NCBI GenBank assembly: GCA_943914475.1
Contig: CALUCE010000004.1
Location: 1-64,000 of the forward strand
Reading direction: 5' to 3'
Length of the DNA: 64,000 bases
DNA from: an uncultured Anaerococcus sp.
Lineage (GTDB): Bacteria > Bacillota > Clostridia > Tissierellales > Peptoniphilaceae
Under the pieces are notes generated by a model. It worked only from the letters and a program-made list of their open reading frames with translations. It did no database searches and was not told the origin of the DNA. How positions within the stretch are numbered: position 1 is the first letter of the stretch; every line of letters begins with the position of its first letter. Made by a program: the position numbers and the translations under genes. Shown here piece after piece: positions 17,428-25,293 of the stretch.

Positions 17428-17461
17428 CTTGCTGGAAGAGGTATCTTTTGGCAAGTTTTTT
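17428..17461 (+). terminator. Terminator after arcA
   Basis: CTTGC (17428-17432) pairs with GCAAG (17451-17455), with a second short pairing AAGAG / CTTTT inside, followed by TTTTTT. Confidence 0.7.
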
Positions 17462-17788
17462 CTTTGTATAGTCTATTAAAATAAGTTTATATGAAAGTTT
17501 AGTCAATGATTTGGAAGGCCTATCCTAAAAATCATCTTTATATAAAGAAGATTAAGGCTTAAAATTTCATTGTATTTTTATTTTAAAAATATTTAAAAAT
17601 ATAGGAAGATTAGGTAAATATAAGGCTTTTATAAGCTTGCTTTACTTGTGGAAGTGTTTATACGAGATGTCTTTTTTACTTTAGAGTCTTAAACTTCAAA
17701 AGTTAAAAAGCTTTACATAAGGTCTAGATAATCATCTTTATAGAAAAAATATAGAAAAATCAAGAATAAATTCAAAAAAATACGGTGT
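17462..17788. other. AT-rich arcA-argF spacer with a 24-bp palindrome
   Basis: No gene was found in this spacer. It holds a 24-bp near-perfect palindrome at 17530-17553 (AATC.TCTTTATATAAAGA.GATT, one mismatched pair). Part of it, AATCATCTTTATA, recurs near 17729-17741. The function is not evident. Confidence 0.45.
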
Positions 17789-17789
17789 A

Positions 17790-17852
17790 TGAAATCATTT
17801 ACCTTAAAACTTATCTTTTTTGTCTCATGAAATTTTTTACTCTTGATATAAT
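17790..17852 (+). promoter_or_regulatory. argF/arcB promoter and shared operator motif
   Basis: An extended -10 element TGATATAAT (17844-17852) lies 37 bases before the argF start; no good -35 box is seen. Upstream at 17790-17802 is TGAAATCATTTAC, identical to 13 bases inside the arcA operator. This suggests common control of arcA and the argF operon. Confidence 0.6.
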
Positions 17853-17888
17853 ATAGACAAATAAGAAAATAAAAAGAGGAGTTAAATT

Positions 17889-18881
17889 ATGGCAAAAAAT
17901 CTTAGAGGAAGAAACTTCCTAAAATTAATCGATTTTACTAGCGAGGAAATTAGATATTTATTAGATTTATCTAAAGACCTTAAGTCAATGAAAAGAGCAG
18001 GAGTACCACACAAATACTTAGAAGGCAAAAACATAGCCTTACTTTTCGAAAAAACTTCAACAAGAACAAGATGTTCATTTGAAGTTGCTGGCTCAGACTT
18101 AGGTATGGGAGTTACTTATCTAGATCCATCAGGTTCTCAAATGGGTCACAAAGAATCTATAGCTGATACTGCAAGAGTACTTGGAAGAATGTTTGATGGT
18201 ATAGAATACCGTGGATTCTCACAAGAAGCAGTAGAAGAATTAGGAAAATATGCAGGTGTTCCAGTATGGAATGGTCTTACAGATGAATGGCATCCAACAC
18301 AAATGCTTGCAGATATGCTTACAATCGAAGAACACTTTGGCTATCTAAAAGGACTTAAATTCGTATACATGGGCGATGCTCGTAACAACGTAGCTAACTC
18401 ACTTATGATTGCTTGTGCTAAACTTGGTGTAAACTATGTAGCATGCGCACCAGAAGAATTATTCCCAGAAGAACACCTAGTAGAAATGGCTAAAGAAATT
18501 GCAGCAGAACACAACTGTACAGTTACTTTAACAGCTGATGTTAACGAAGGAACAAAAGATGCTGACGTTCTTTACACAGACATTTGGGTATCTATGGGTG
18601 AACCTGCAGAAATTTGGGAAAAGAGAATTGAACTTCTTAAGGACTACCAAGTAAACAAAAAAGCTATGGAAAATGCTAACCCAGAAGCAATCTTCCTACA
18701 CTGTCTACCATCCTTCCACGATACAAAGACCAAGGTTGGAGAAGAAATTCACCAAAAATTCGGCCTAGAAGAAATGGAAGTTACCGACGAAGTATTTGAA
18801 TCAAAACAATCACTTGTATTTGATCAAGCAGAAAACAGAATGCATACAATCAAAGCAGTAATGTATGCGACACTTTGCTAG
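17889..18881 (+). CDS. argF: Ornithine carbamoyltransferase (catabolic role likely)
   Basis: A 330-residue enzyme. In the deiminase pathway it phosphorolyses citrulline to ornithine and carbamoyl phosphate. Visible motifs are the carbamoyl-phosphate loop EKTSTRTRCSFEVA (about residue 55), the HPTQMLADMLTI loop, DARNNVANSLM and the ornithine motif HCLPSFHDTKTKV. Family members usually read HCLPAFHD, so one position is changed. The AGGAG site is strong. Separation from arcA but linkage to arcC and the ornithine-cyclodeaminase-like pair supports the catabolic form, often called arcB. Confidence 0.95.
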   Translation: MAKNLRGRNFLKLIDFTSEEIRYLLDLSKDLKSMKRAGVPHKYLEGKNIALLFEKTSTRTRCSFEVAGSDLGMGVTYLDPSGSQMGHKESIADTARVLGRMFDGIEYRGFSQEAVEELGKYAGVPVWNGLTDEWHPTQMLADMLTIEEHFGYLKGLKFVYMGDARNNVANSLMIACAKLGVNYVACAPEELFPEEHLVEMAKEIAAEHNCTVTLTADVNEGTKDADVLYTDIWVSMGEPAEIWEKRIELLKDYQVNKKAMENANPEAIFLHCLPSFHDTKTKVGEEIHQKFGLEEMEVTDEVFESKQSLVFDQAENRMHTIKAVMYATLC

Positions 18882-18906
18882 TTTTAAAATAAAATAAATT
18901 TTTATA

Positions 18907-19001
18907 CTAGGGGACTGTTTGATGCGACATGTCATTTGCCCTAGGTTGAATCTTAGTGTTTAACCTAGTTTAAACAAGACGTGTTCCTAACAGCCCCTTA
19001 G
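18907..19001 (+). other. Long imperfect hairpin between argF and the AGCS gene
   Basis: About 95 bases fold into one long arm. The outer stem pairs CTAGGGGACTGTT (18907-18919) with AACAGCCCCTTAG (18989-19001). The middle pairs ACATGTC with GACGTGT. The inner stem pairs CTAGGTT with AACCTAG. No T-run follows, so it is more likely an RNA processing or stability element, or a small mobile repeat, than a terminator. It starts 25 bases after argF. Confidence 0.6.
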
Positions 19002-19039
19002 TCTTAACCAAAATAAGACATACAAAAAAAGGAATAATT

Positions 19040-20410
19040 ATGCAAAAAATAATCGATTTTATAGTCAATTTTACTAACGCGTTTTGGGGATGGCCTATAC
19101 TTATTGTTTTGTTGGGTGGTGGATTATTAATTTGTATTAGAACAGGTTTTGTACAACTAAGATACTTACCATTTATCTTAAAGCAAACCTTTGGAAGAAT
19201 GTTCTCATCAGAAGTAGGTGGTGAAGGATCTGTAAGTCCTTTCCAAGCTGCAACAGCAGCCCTTGCTTCATCTATAGGGGCTGCAAACATAGTAGTAGCA
19301 CCTTCTATAATATTTACAGCTGGACCTGGAGCTATATTCTGGATGTGGATAGCAGCTATTATTGGTCAAGCAACTAAATTTGGTGAAATCGTTCTAGGTA
19401 TGAAATATCGTGAGAGAAATGAAGATGGAGACTATGTAGGTGGACCAGCATATACCTTCAAAAACGGTATAGGTGGAACCTTGGGTAAGGTAATGGGATT
19501 TTTGGTTTCATTCTTCTTCATGTTAGAAATATTACCATCTATTACCCTCCAAACCATATCTGCTGCAGAACCTCTTGAAAAACTTGGACTAAACAAGATG
19601 GCGGCTGCTATAATAATATCTGTCCTAGTTGTTTTGGTAGTATATGGTGGTATCAAAAGAATCGCACAAATTACAGAAAAAGTAGTACCATTCATGGCAG
19701 CTGTATATATAGTTGCTGGTTTAGTAGTAATATTCTTACACATAGACAAGGTTCCAGAAGCTTTCAGACTAATTTTTGTAGGAGCTTTCAACCCTAAGGC
19801 TATAGCTGGTGGTGCTGCAGGAACAGCAATCTCAGCCCTTATCAAAGCTGGAGCTGCAAGAGGATGCTACTCAAACGAAGCTGGTATGGGATCTGCACCA
19901 TATGCACACGCTACAGCTATCACAGACCACCCATGTAGACAAGGTATGTGGGGAATCTTTGAAGTTATTGCCGATACAATTATAGTGTGTACAATATCTG
20001 TCCTAGTTGTTTTAGTAACAGGTTTATACAAAGATCCTTCTATGCAATCTATAGGTGTAGAAAGAGCCTTCAACAGCGTATTTGGACAAGTCGGAACAGC
20101 AATAATTGCAATTTCTTTATTCTTATTCGTACTATCAACAATCATAGTTATAGTATTCTATGCTGAAAAACAAGGTGAATACCTATTTGGAACAACTGTA
20201 GGTAAGATAGTTAGATTTATAGCATGTGGAATGATTATCCTTGGTGGATTCGTTTCATTTGAAAACGCAGGAGTATTCTTGGACGCTACTTTAGGACTTG
20301 TAGTATTTGTTAACATGGTAGGTATGATCATGCTAAGTGGAGAGCTTAAAGAACTAGTTCATGAATTCTTCCACGATCCTAAATATTATCCTAAAGCTAA
20401 GGACAAATAA
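19040..20410 (+). CDS. Sodium:alanine symporter family (AGCS) transporter
   Basis: A 456-residue membrane protein of the AGCS family with about eleven hydrophobic segments. Family signatures visible are FQAATAALASSIGAANIVVAPSIIF near residue 75 and GAARGCYSNEAGMGSAPYAHATAI in the middle. AGCS carriers move alanine, glycine or D-alanine with Na+. In an arginine operon it may handle proline, alanine or another product, which is inference. It lies between argF and a second membrane protein, probably on the same transcript. Confidence 0.88.
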   Translation: MQKIIDFIVNFTNAFWGWPILIVLLGGGLLICIRTGFVQLRYLPFILKQTFGRMFSSEVGGEGSVSPFQAATAALASSIGAANIVVAPSIIFTAGPGAIFWMWIAAIIGQATKFGEIVLGMKYRERNEDGDYVGGPAYTFKNGIGGTLGKVMGFLVSFFFMLEILPSITLQTISAAEPLEKLGLNKMAAAIIISVLVVLVVYGGIKRIAQITEKVVPFMAAVYIVAGLVVIFLHIDKVPEAFRLIFVGAFNPKAIAGGAAGTAISALIKAGAARGCYSNEAGMGSAPYAHATAITDHPCRQGMWGIFEVIADTIIVCTISVLVVLVTGLYKDPSMQSIGVERAFNSVFGQVGTAIIAISLFLFVLSTIIVIVFYAEKQGEYLFGTTVGKIVRFIACGMIILGGFVSFENAGVFLDATLGLVVFVNMVGMIMLSGELKELVHEFFHDPKYYPKAKDK

Positions 20411-20448
20411 AAAATACTTAAATCTTAATAGAAAGGTAATGTAAGTAA

Positions 20449-21597
20449 GTGGAAATTAAGAATAAATATAAAAAGGAAATTGGTCTAGAAGCCCCAATTT
20501 TTATAGTAATATTTTTAGGAATTTTCATTTATATAGGAAGCATAATGGGCGGTACAAACATGATTAAAACAATGATGGCTACCGCCTTTGACCTTCTAAT
20601 AAATGTTTGCTTCTACTTAATGGCTGTATCAGTCTTGGCTGGAGGTATATCATCTTTGTTTTCTGAATTTGGAGTTATAGCTTTGATCAACAGGGGACTT
20701 TCAATTTTCATGAAACCTATCTATGACCTACCAGGAGCAAGTTCTTTGGGTATGTTAAACTGCTTTATGTCTGATAACCCAGCCATCCTGACCTTGGCTA
20801 GTGATGATAACTTTAGAAGATATTTCAAAAAATATCAAATGCCAGCCTTAACCAACCTTGCCACATCTTTTGGTATGGGACTTATTACCGTAACTTCCAT
20901 GATGAGCTTGTCTATAGACGGCGCTGTAAAGGGAGCTTTGGTAGGATTTTTGGGAGCTGTAGTTGGCTCTATTATTTCTGTAAGATTGATGCTTAGAAAG
21001 ACAAAAAAATACTATGGAACCGAAGAAATGGAAGATACAAAAAGCATCCAAGGCATACCTCAAGGATGCAGGTCTATAAGGGAAGGTTCTATAGGGTCAA
21101 GACTTATCCAATCCCTCCTAGATGGAGGTAAGACAGGAGTTGAGATGGGTCTTGCTATCATACCTGGTGTAGTTTTGATCTGTACCATAGTTATCTTACT
21201 AACTAACGGAGTAGGCCCAAGCGGTGTCTATGATGGATCTGCCAACCAAGGTATAGAAATATTACCTAAGATCGGTGAAAAGTTGAGCTTCATCACCCAA
21301 CCCTTATTTGGCTTCTCTACCAACAAGGGTATAGCAGTTCCAATTACAGCCCTTGGATCAGCTGGAGCTGCAATAGGTATGGTTGCCGATATGGCAAGTT
21401 CCAATATCATTAACGGAAATGATATAGCAGTATTTACAGCCATCTGCATGTGCTGGAGTGGATATTTATCTACCCACATAGCCATGATGGATGCTATTGA
21501 TAAGAAAGAAATGACAGGAAATGCAATCCTATCCCACACCATAGGTGGACTGGGAGCAGGAGTTGCTGCACATATACTTTGGGGGTTATTAGCTTAA
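20449..21597 (+). CDS. Gate-domain membrane protein (CD0519/CD1768-like)
   Basis: A 382-residue integral membrane protein starting with GTG. It has the repeated Gate-type arrangement also seen in nucleoside carriers and SpmA/SpmB: LLINVCFYLMAVSVLAGGISSLFSEFG in the first half and LAIIPGVVLICTIVILLTNG in the second. It resembles the CD0519/CD1768 group of uncharacterised clostridial proteins. The position, between an AGCS symporter and ornithine enzymes with no ArcD present, makes an arginine, ornithine or proline carrier plausible but unproven. Its stop overlaps the next start (TAATG), so translation is coupled to the Clp-like gene. Confidence 0.7.
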   Translation: MEIKNKYKKEIGLEAPIFIVIFLGIFIYIGSIMGGTNMIKTMMATAFDLLINVCFYLMAVSVLAGGISSLFSEFGVIALINRGLSIFMKPIYDLPGASSLGMLNCFMSDNPAILTLASDDNFRRYFKKYQMPALTNLATSFGMGLITVTSMMSLSIDGAVKGALVGFLGAVVGSIISVRLMLRKTKKYYGTEEMEDTKSIQGIPQGCRSIREGSIGSRLIQSLLDGGKTGVEMGLAIIPGVVLICTIVILLTNGVGPSGVYDGSANQGIEILPKIGEKLSFITQPLFGFSTNKGIAVPITALGSAGAAIGMVADMASSNIINGNDIAVFTAICMCWSGYLSTHIAMMDAIDKKEMTGNAILSHTIGGLGAGVAAHILWGLLA

Positions 21598-24098
21598 TGG
21601 ATATTACAAAATACTCACAAGGAGCAGTCGAAAGAATTAAAACTGCCAATAAAATTGCTATAAGGAACAATAACCCTCAAGTAAGCGATATACATCTTTT
21701 TTACTCTATTTTATTGAAACCTAGTAAAAATATAAGAGAATTTTTAGAAAACTCGGATATTAATTTACAGAAACTAAAAAGTGATGCAGAAAATACTATT
21801 AAAAAACTAAAGAGCCTAAAGGGTGTTTCAAATTTATATGTGAGTAGGTCCTACCAAAAGGTTTTGTTAATATCCAAAGAAGAATCAAGAAACATGTTTG
21901 AAGATTTGGTCTATGTGGACCATATCTTCCTTGCCTTATTAAAGGTTACAGATGGCCAAAGCGCTAAGCTTTCCTTGCTTTATGATATTGACTATGACAA
22001 ATTTATCCAGTATCTTTTGCAAAAGTTTAACGAATCCTTTATCAAAGGAGTATCCCAGGAGACTATGAAAAGTCTTGAAAAATATGGGAGAAACATGACC
22101 AAGGAGGCCATAGAAGAAAAACTAGACCCTGTTATAGGCAGGGAAGAAGAAACACGAACTGCAATAAGGATCCTATCCCGTAGGATAAAAAATAACCCAG
22201 TACTGATTGGTGAGGCAGGAGTTGGAAAAACTGCTATAGTAGAAGGCATAGTCCAAAGGATAGTAAGGGGCGATGTGCCAGATAACTTAAAGGGAAAAGT
22301 AGTCTTTTCTCTGGATATGGCTTCTCTAGTAGCTGGAACCAAGTACAGGGGAGATTTTGAAGATAGGCTTAAAAGAATACTTGAGACTATAAAAGAATCT
22401 GAAGGCAAGATTATCTTATTTATAGATGAAATTCATAATATCATAGGTGCTGGTAATATATCTGGCTCTATGGATACAGCAAATATTCTAAAACCTATGC
22501 TGGCACGTGGAGAAATCTTAACCATAGGGGCAACAACCATAGAAGAGTACAAGAAATACATCGAAAAGGATGCAGCCCTTGATAGGAGATTTCAAAAAAT
22601 CCTAATAGAAGAGCCAAGCGTAGAAACTTCCATAGCCATACTTAGGGGAGTTAAGGGCAAGTACGAAAACCACCATATGATAAAAATATCAGATGTGGCC
22701 TTGGTAGATGCTGTAAAGCTTTCTAAGAGGTTTTTATCCTATAGGAAACTACCAGATGTGGCCATAGATGTAATAGATGAGGCGGCAGCCCTTGCCAGGA
22801 TGACAAGAGACCAATTGCCAGCAGAAATAGATAGCCTAAATCGTTCCTTGGTTCAATTAGAGATGGAACTTGTAGCCCTAAAGGGGGAAGAGGACCTCTT
22901 ATCCAAGGAAAGAATCGAAAAGAAGGAAGATCAAATTAGAAAGCTTGAAGAGACTTTAAGAGAAAAAAATGAAGCCTATGACAAAGAAAAATATAGGCAG
23001 GAAGAAATTCTTCAAGCAGAAAAAGATTTAGAACAAATAAAAGATAACATAGAAAAAGCTCAAAACAACCACGACCTAAAAAGTCTTGATGAATATATGG
23101 ACTCCCAAGAAATAGTGGAGGATAAACTTCAAGGCTTATACCAAGAAGGACCCTATTATCCATTAAATACCAAGGTTACAAGTAGCGAAGTCAAGGAAAT
23201 CATCTCTAGCCTATCAGGCATGCCAAAGATAAAGCTTAAACTTAACAAGCTTGAAAACCTAGAAGAGATTAGAAAAAATATGAAAAATGACTTTGTCGGC
23301 GGCGATCCTATGATTGATAAGATAGTAAACACCTATCTTATAGCAGAAAGTGGGATTTTCAATAGGACCAAGCCTATAGGATCCTTCCTAGTAGGAGGAA
23401 ATGGATCTGGAAAGACCTATATAGGCCAGCTTATAGCCAAGTACTTGTTTGATGGAGATGGGTCACTTTTGAGATTTGATATGGGAGAATTTGGAGAGAA
23501 ATCTTCAGTAACCAAGCTTATAGGAGCACCTCCGGGCTATGTGGGCTATGAGGCAGGAGGTGTTTTAACAGAAGCCATAAGGACCAAGCCCTATAGTGTA
23601 ATCATTTTTTCTAACATAGAAAAGGCCCACAAGGAAATCCAAAGCCTTATAGGTCAGATAATAAGCGAGGGAAAGCTAAAGGATAACAAGGGAAGAAGTA
23701 TTGATTTGAAAAATACTTTTATACTCCTAACATCATCTCTCTTAACAGATGAGGAAGTAAAGGATAAATTACCAGGCCTTAAAAGTAAGCTAGACTATGC
23801 CTTCTACTTAAAAGAGCTTGGTGAAAAAGATATCTACAAGCTAATTGAGATTAACTTAAACAAGCTTAAAAAGGAACTTTATAACTCACAAATTTACCTA
23901 TCCTATGGTGAAGACCTAGTAGAAGTAATGACTTCCTATGTTCTTTTAAACAAGATGGATATAAGTGAGATAATAAGCCTGATAGAAGGAGAAATTTACT
24001 TTGAAATAAGTAAAAAAATCCTAGAGAACGAGACCCAAGCTTCTATAAACATAGGGCTTGATTTTAAAGATGAAAAATTTGTTGTTAAAATAATATAG
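21597..24098 (+). CDS. Divergent Hsp100/Clp ATPase with a degenerate second AAA+ domain
   Basis: An 833-residue two-ring AAA+ protein. It has a Clp N-domain (1-150) and an intact AAA1: Walker A GEAGVGKT 205-212, pore motif TKYRGDFEDR, Walker B ILFIDEIH 273-280. A coiled-coil middle region lies at about 405-500. AAA2 keeps Walker A (VGGNGSGKT 599-607) and the GYVGY pore loop (647-651). Walker B, however, reads IIFSNIEK (669-676), with Ser-Asn for Asp-Glu. The sensor-1 Asn, the PEF.NR.DE arginine finger, the GARPL sensor-2 motif and an IGF ClpP loop are all missing. AAA2 should bind but not hydrolyse ATP. The start is taken at ATG 21597, coupled to the gene before. Housekeeping clpC is at 57081, so this is a specialised paralogue, probably serving proteins of this operon. 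Confidence 0.85.
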   Translation: MDITKYSQGAVERIKTANKIAIRNNNPQVSDIHLFYSILLKPSKNIREFLENSDINLQKLKSDAENTIKKLKSLKGVSNLYVSRSYQKVLLISKEESRNMFEDLVYVDHIFLALLKVTDGQSAKLSLLYDIDYDKFIQYLLQKFNESFIKGVSQETMKSLEKYGRNMTKEAIEEKLDPVIGREEETRTAIRILSRRIKNNPVLIGEAGVGKTAIVEGIVQRIVRGDVPDNLKGKVVFSLDMASLVAGTKYRGDFEDRLKRILETIKESEGKIILFIDEIHNIIGAGNISGSMDTANILKPMLARGEILTIGATTIEEYKKYIEKDAALDRRFQKILIEEPSVETSIAILRGVKGKYENHHMIKISDVALVDAVKLSKRFLSYRKLPDVAIDVIDEAAALARMTRDQLPAEIDSLNRSLVQLEMELVALKGEEDLLSKERIEKKEDQIRKLEETLREKNEAYDKEKYRQEEILQAEKDLEQIKDNIEKAQNNHDLKSLDEYMDSQEIVEDKLQGLYQEGPYYPLNTKVTSSEVKEIISSLSGMPKIKLKLNKLENLEEIRKNMKNDFVGGDPMIDKIVNTYLIAESGIFNRTKPIGSFLVGGNGSGKTYIGQLIAKYLFDGDGSLLRFDMGEFGEKSSVTKLIGAPPGYVGYEAGGVLTEAIRTKPYSVIIFSNIEKAHKEIQSLIGQIISEGKLKDNKGRSIDLKNTFILLTSSLLTDEEVKDKLPGLKSKLDYAFYLKELGEKDIYKLIEINLNKLKKELYNSQIYLSYGEDLVEVMTSYVLLNKMDISEIISLIEGEIYFEISKKILENETQASINIGLDFKDEKFVVKII

Positions 24099-24119
24099 AA
24101 ATAATAATTGGAGGTAAGT

Positions 24120-25292
24120 ATGGAATTCAAAATGCCAGAGTTTGTTTGGCCAGACTTTTCTGAAGAAAAGTACAAAAATGCCGGTGAGATCAAATTAGGG
24201 GAAGTAGAACAAGACGGTGTAGCACCAGAAGATTTCTATCTAACCAGCTACATGCCTACATTCTACAAAAAGGATGGAGAATGGCTATTTCCTGAACACA
24301 ACTCTTTAAACTGTGTTGCAGCTTTTGAAGATGGAAAGATTGTTGTTAGAGAAATTAGAAACCTTAAAAAAGGTGACCAAGTAGTTATAGGCCATGAGGC
24401 AAGTCTAGAAAATGGAATTTTAGTTTATACAGAAGGATTCCCTGAATGGATATACTCTACACCAGGTAAGGCCGTAGAAACTTCCTTCTCAGAAGACTAC
24501 GAATTCTTGCATGCACTAATGGAACATGAAAGAGATAGCGAAGACGGATATATAGTTTGGGTACTTGGCCCAAGTGTAGTATTTGACTATGATACAAGAA
24601 ATTCCCTAAATAAACTTGCAGAAAATGGTTACATAGACTGCCTACTTGGTGGAAATGCTATGTGTACCCACGACCTTGAGGGAGGTTTCTTAAATACAGC
24701 CTTAGGACAAAATATCTACACCCAAGAAAACGTACCAATGGGACACTATAACCACCTTGACCTTCTAAATGAGGTAAGAAGCGTTGGTTCTATAAAAGAA
24801 TTTATAGCTCGTGGTAATGTAAAAGATGGTATTATAAAGACCCTATCAGATATGGATATACCATTTGTACTTTCAGGATCAATAAGAGATGATGGTCCAC
24901 TTCCAGAAGTAATTGGAGATACAGAAAAAGCCTTAACAGAAACAAAAAAAGAACTAGACAAGGCAACTCTTGTAATTTGTATAGCAACCATGCTTCACTC
25001 CTTATCAGTAGCCAATATGTCATCATCCTATAGGATAAGAAAAGATGGCAAGGTTACACCAGTTTATATGTACTCTATAGACGTTACAGAAAACGTAGTA
25101 AACAAGGTAGGAGCTGCTAGGGAACAAATGGCCTTTGTACCAATGGTAACCAACGTCCAAGACTTTGTAGTAAACTGTGAACGTGCACTTGTAAAGCCAG
25201 CAGACAAGGTAATGTCTGATGAGATGCAAATGCCTGAAACAGAAAAAGTTGAGATAAAAGACCAAACAGATGAAGATAAGGGGGAAATGTAA
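24120..25292 (+). CDS. Ornithine cyclodeaminase-like LOR/SDH family protein, paralogue 1
   Basis: A 390-residue protein of the TIGR00300/LOR-SDH family, which includes the PLP-independent archaeal ornithine cyclodeaminase and the C-terminal part of ArgZ/AgrE. Family features are visible: DFYLTSYMPTFYKKDGEW, LKKGDQVVIG, YIDCLLGGNAMCTHDLEGGFLNTALGQ, the near-invariant GSIRDDGPLPEVI, and MLHSLSVANM. The first family subdomain seems short or missing. The expected reaction is ornithine to proline and ammonia with bound NAD. The ATG at 24120 has GGAGGT in front; an earlier TTG is unlikely. It is followed one base later by a diverged sister, and both lie before arcC. Confidence 0.82.
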   Translation: MEFKMPEFVWPDFSEEKYKNAGEIKLGEVEQDGVAPEDFYLTSYMPTFYKKDGEWLFPEHNSLNCVAAFEDGKIVVREIRNLKKGDQVVIGHEASLENGILVYTEGFPEWIYSTPGKAVETSFSEDYEFLHALMEHERDSEDGYIVWVLGPSVVFDYDTRNSLNKLAENGYIDCLLGGNAMCTHDLEGGFLNTALGQNIYTQENVPMGHYNHLDLLNEVRSVGSIKEFIARGNVKDGIIKTLSDMDIPFVLSGSIRDDGPLPEVIGDTEKALTETKKELDKATLVICIATMLHSLSVANMSSSYRIRKDGKVTPVYMYSIDVTENVVNKVGAAREQMAFVPMVTNVQDFVVNCERALVKPADKVMSDEMQMPETEKVEIKDQTDEDKGEM

Positions 25293-25293
25293 G

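Noticed and set aside
17462..17788. Hidden gene in the arcA-argF gap
   Set aside because: Very AT-rich with many stops and no ribosome binding site followed by a sensible frame; only a palindrome was found.
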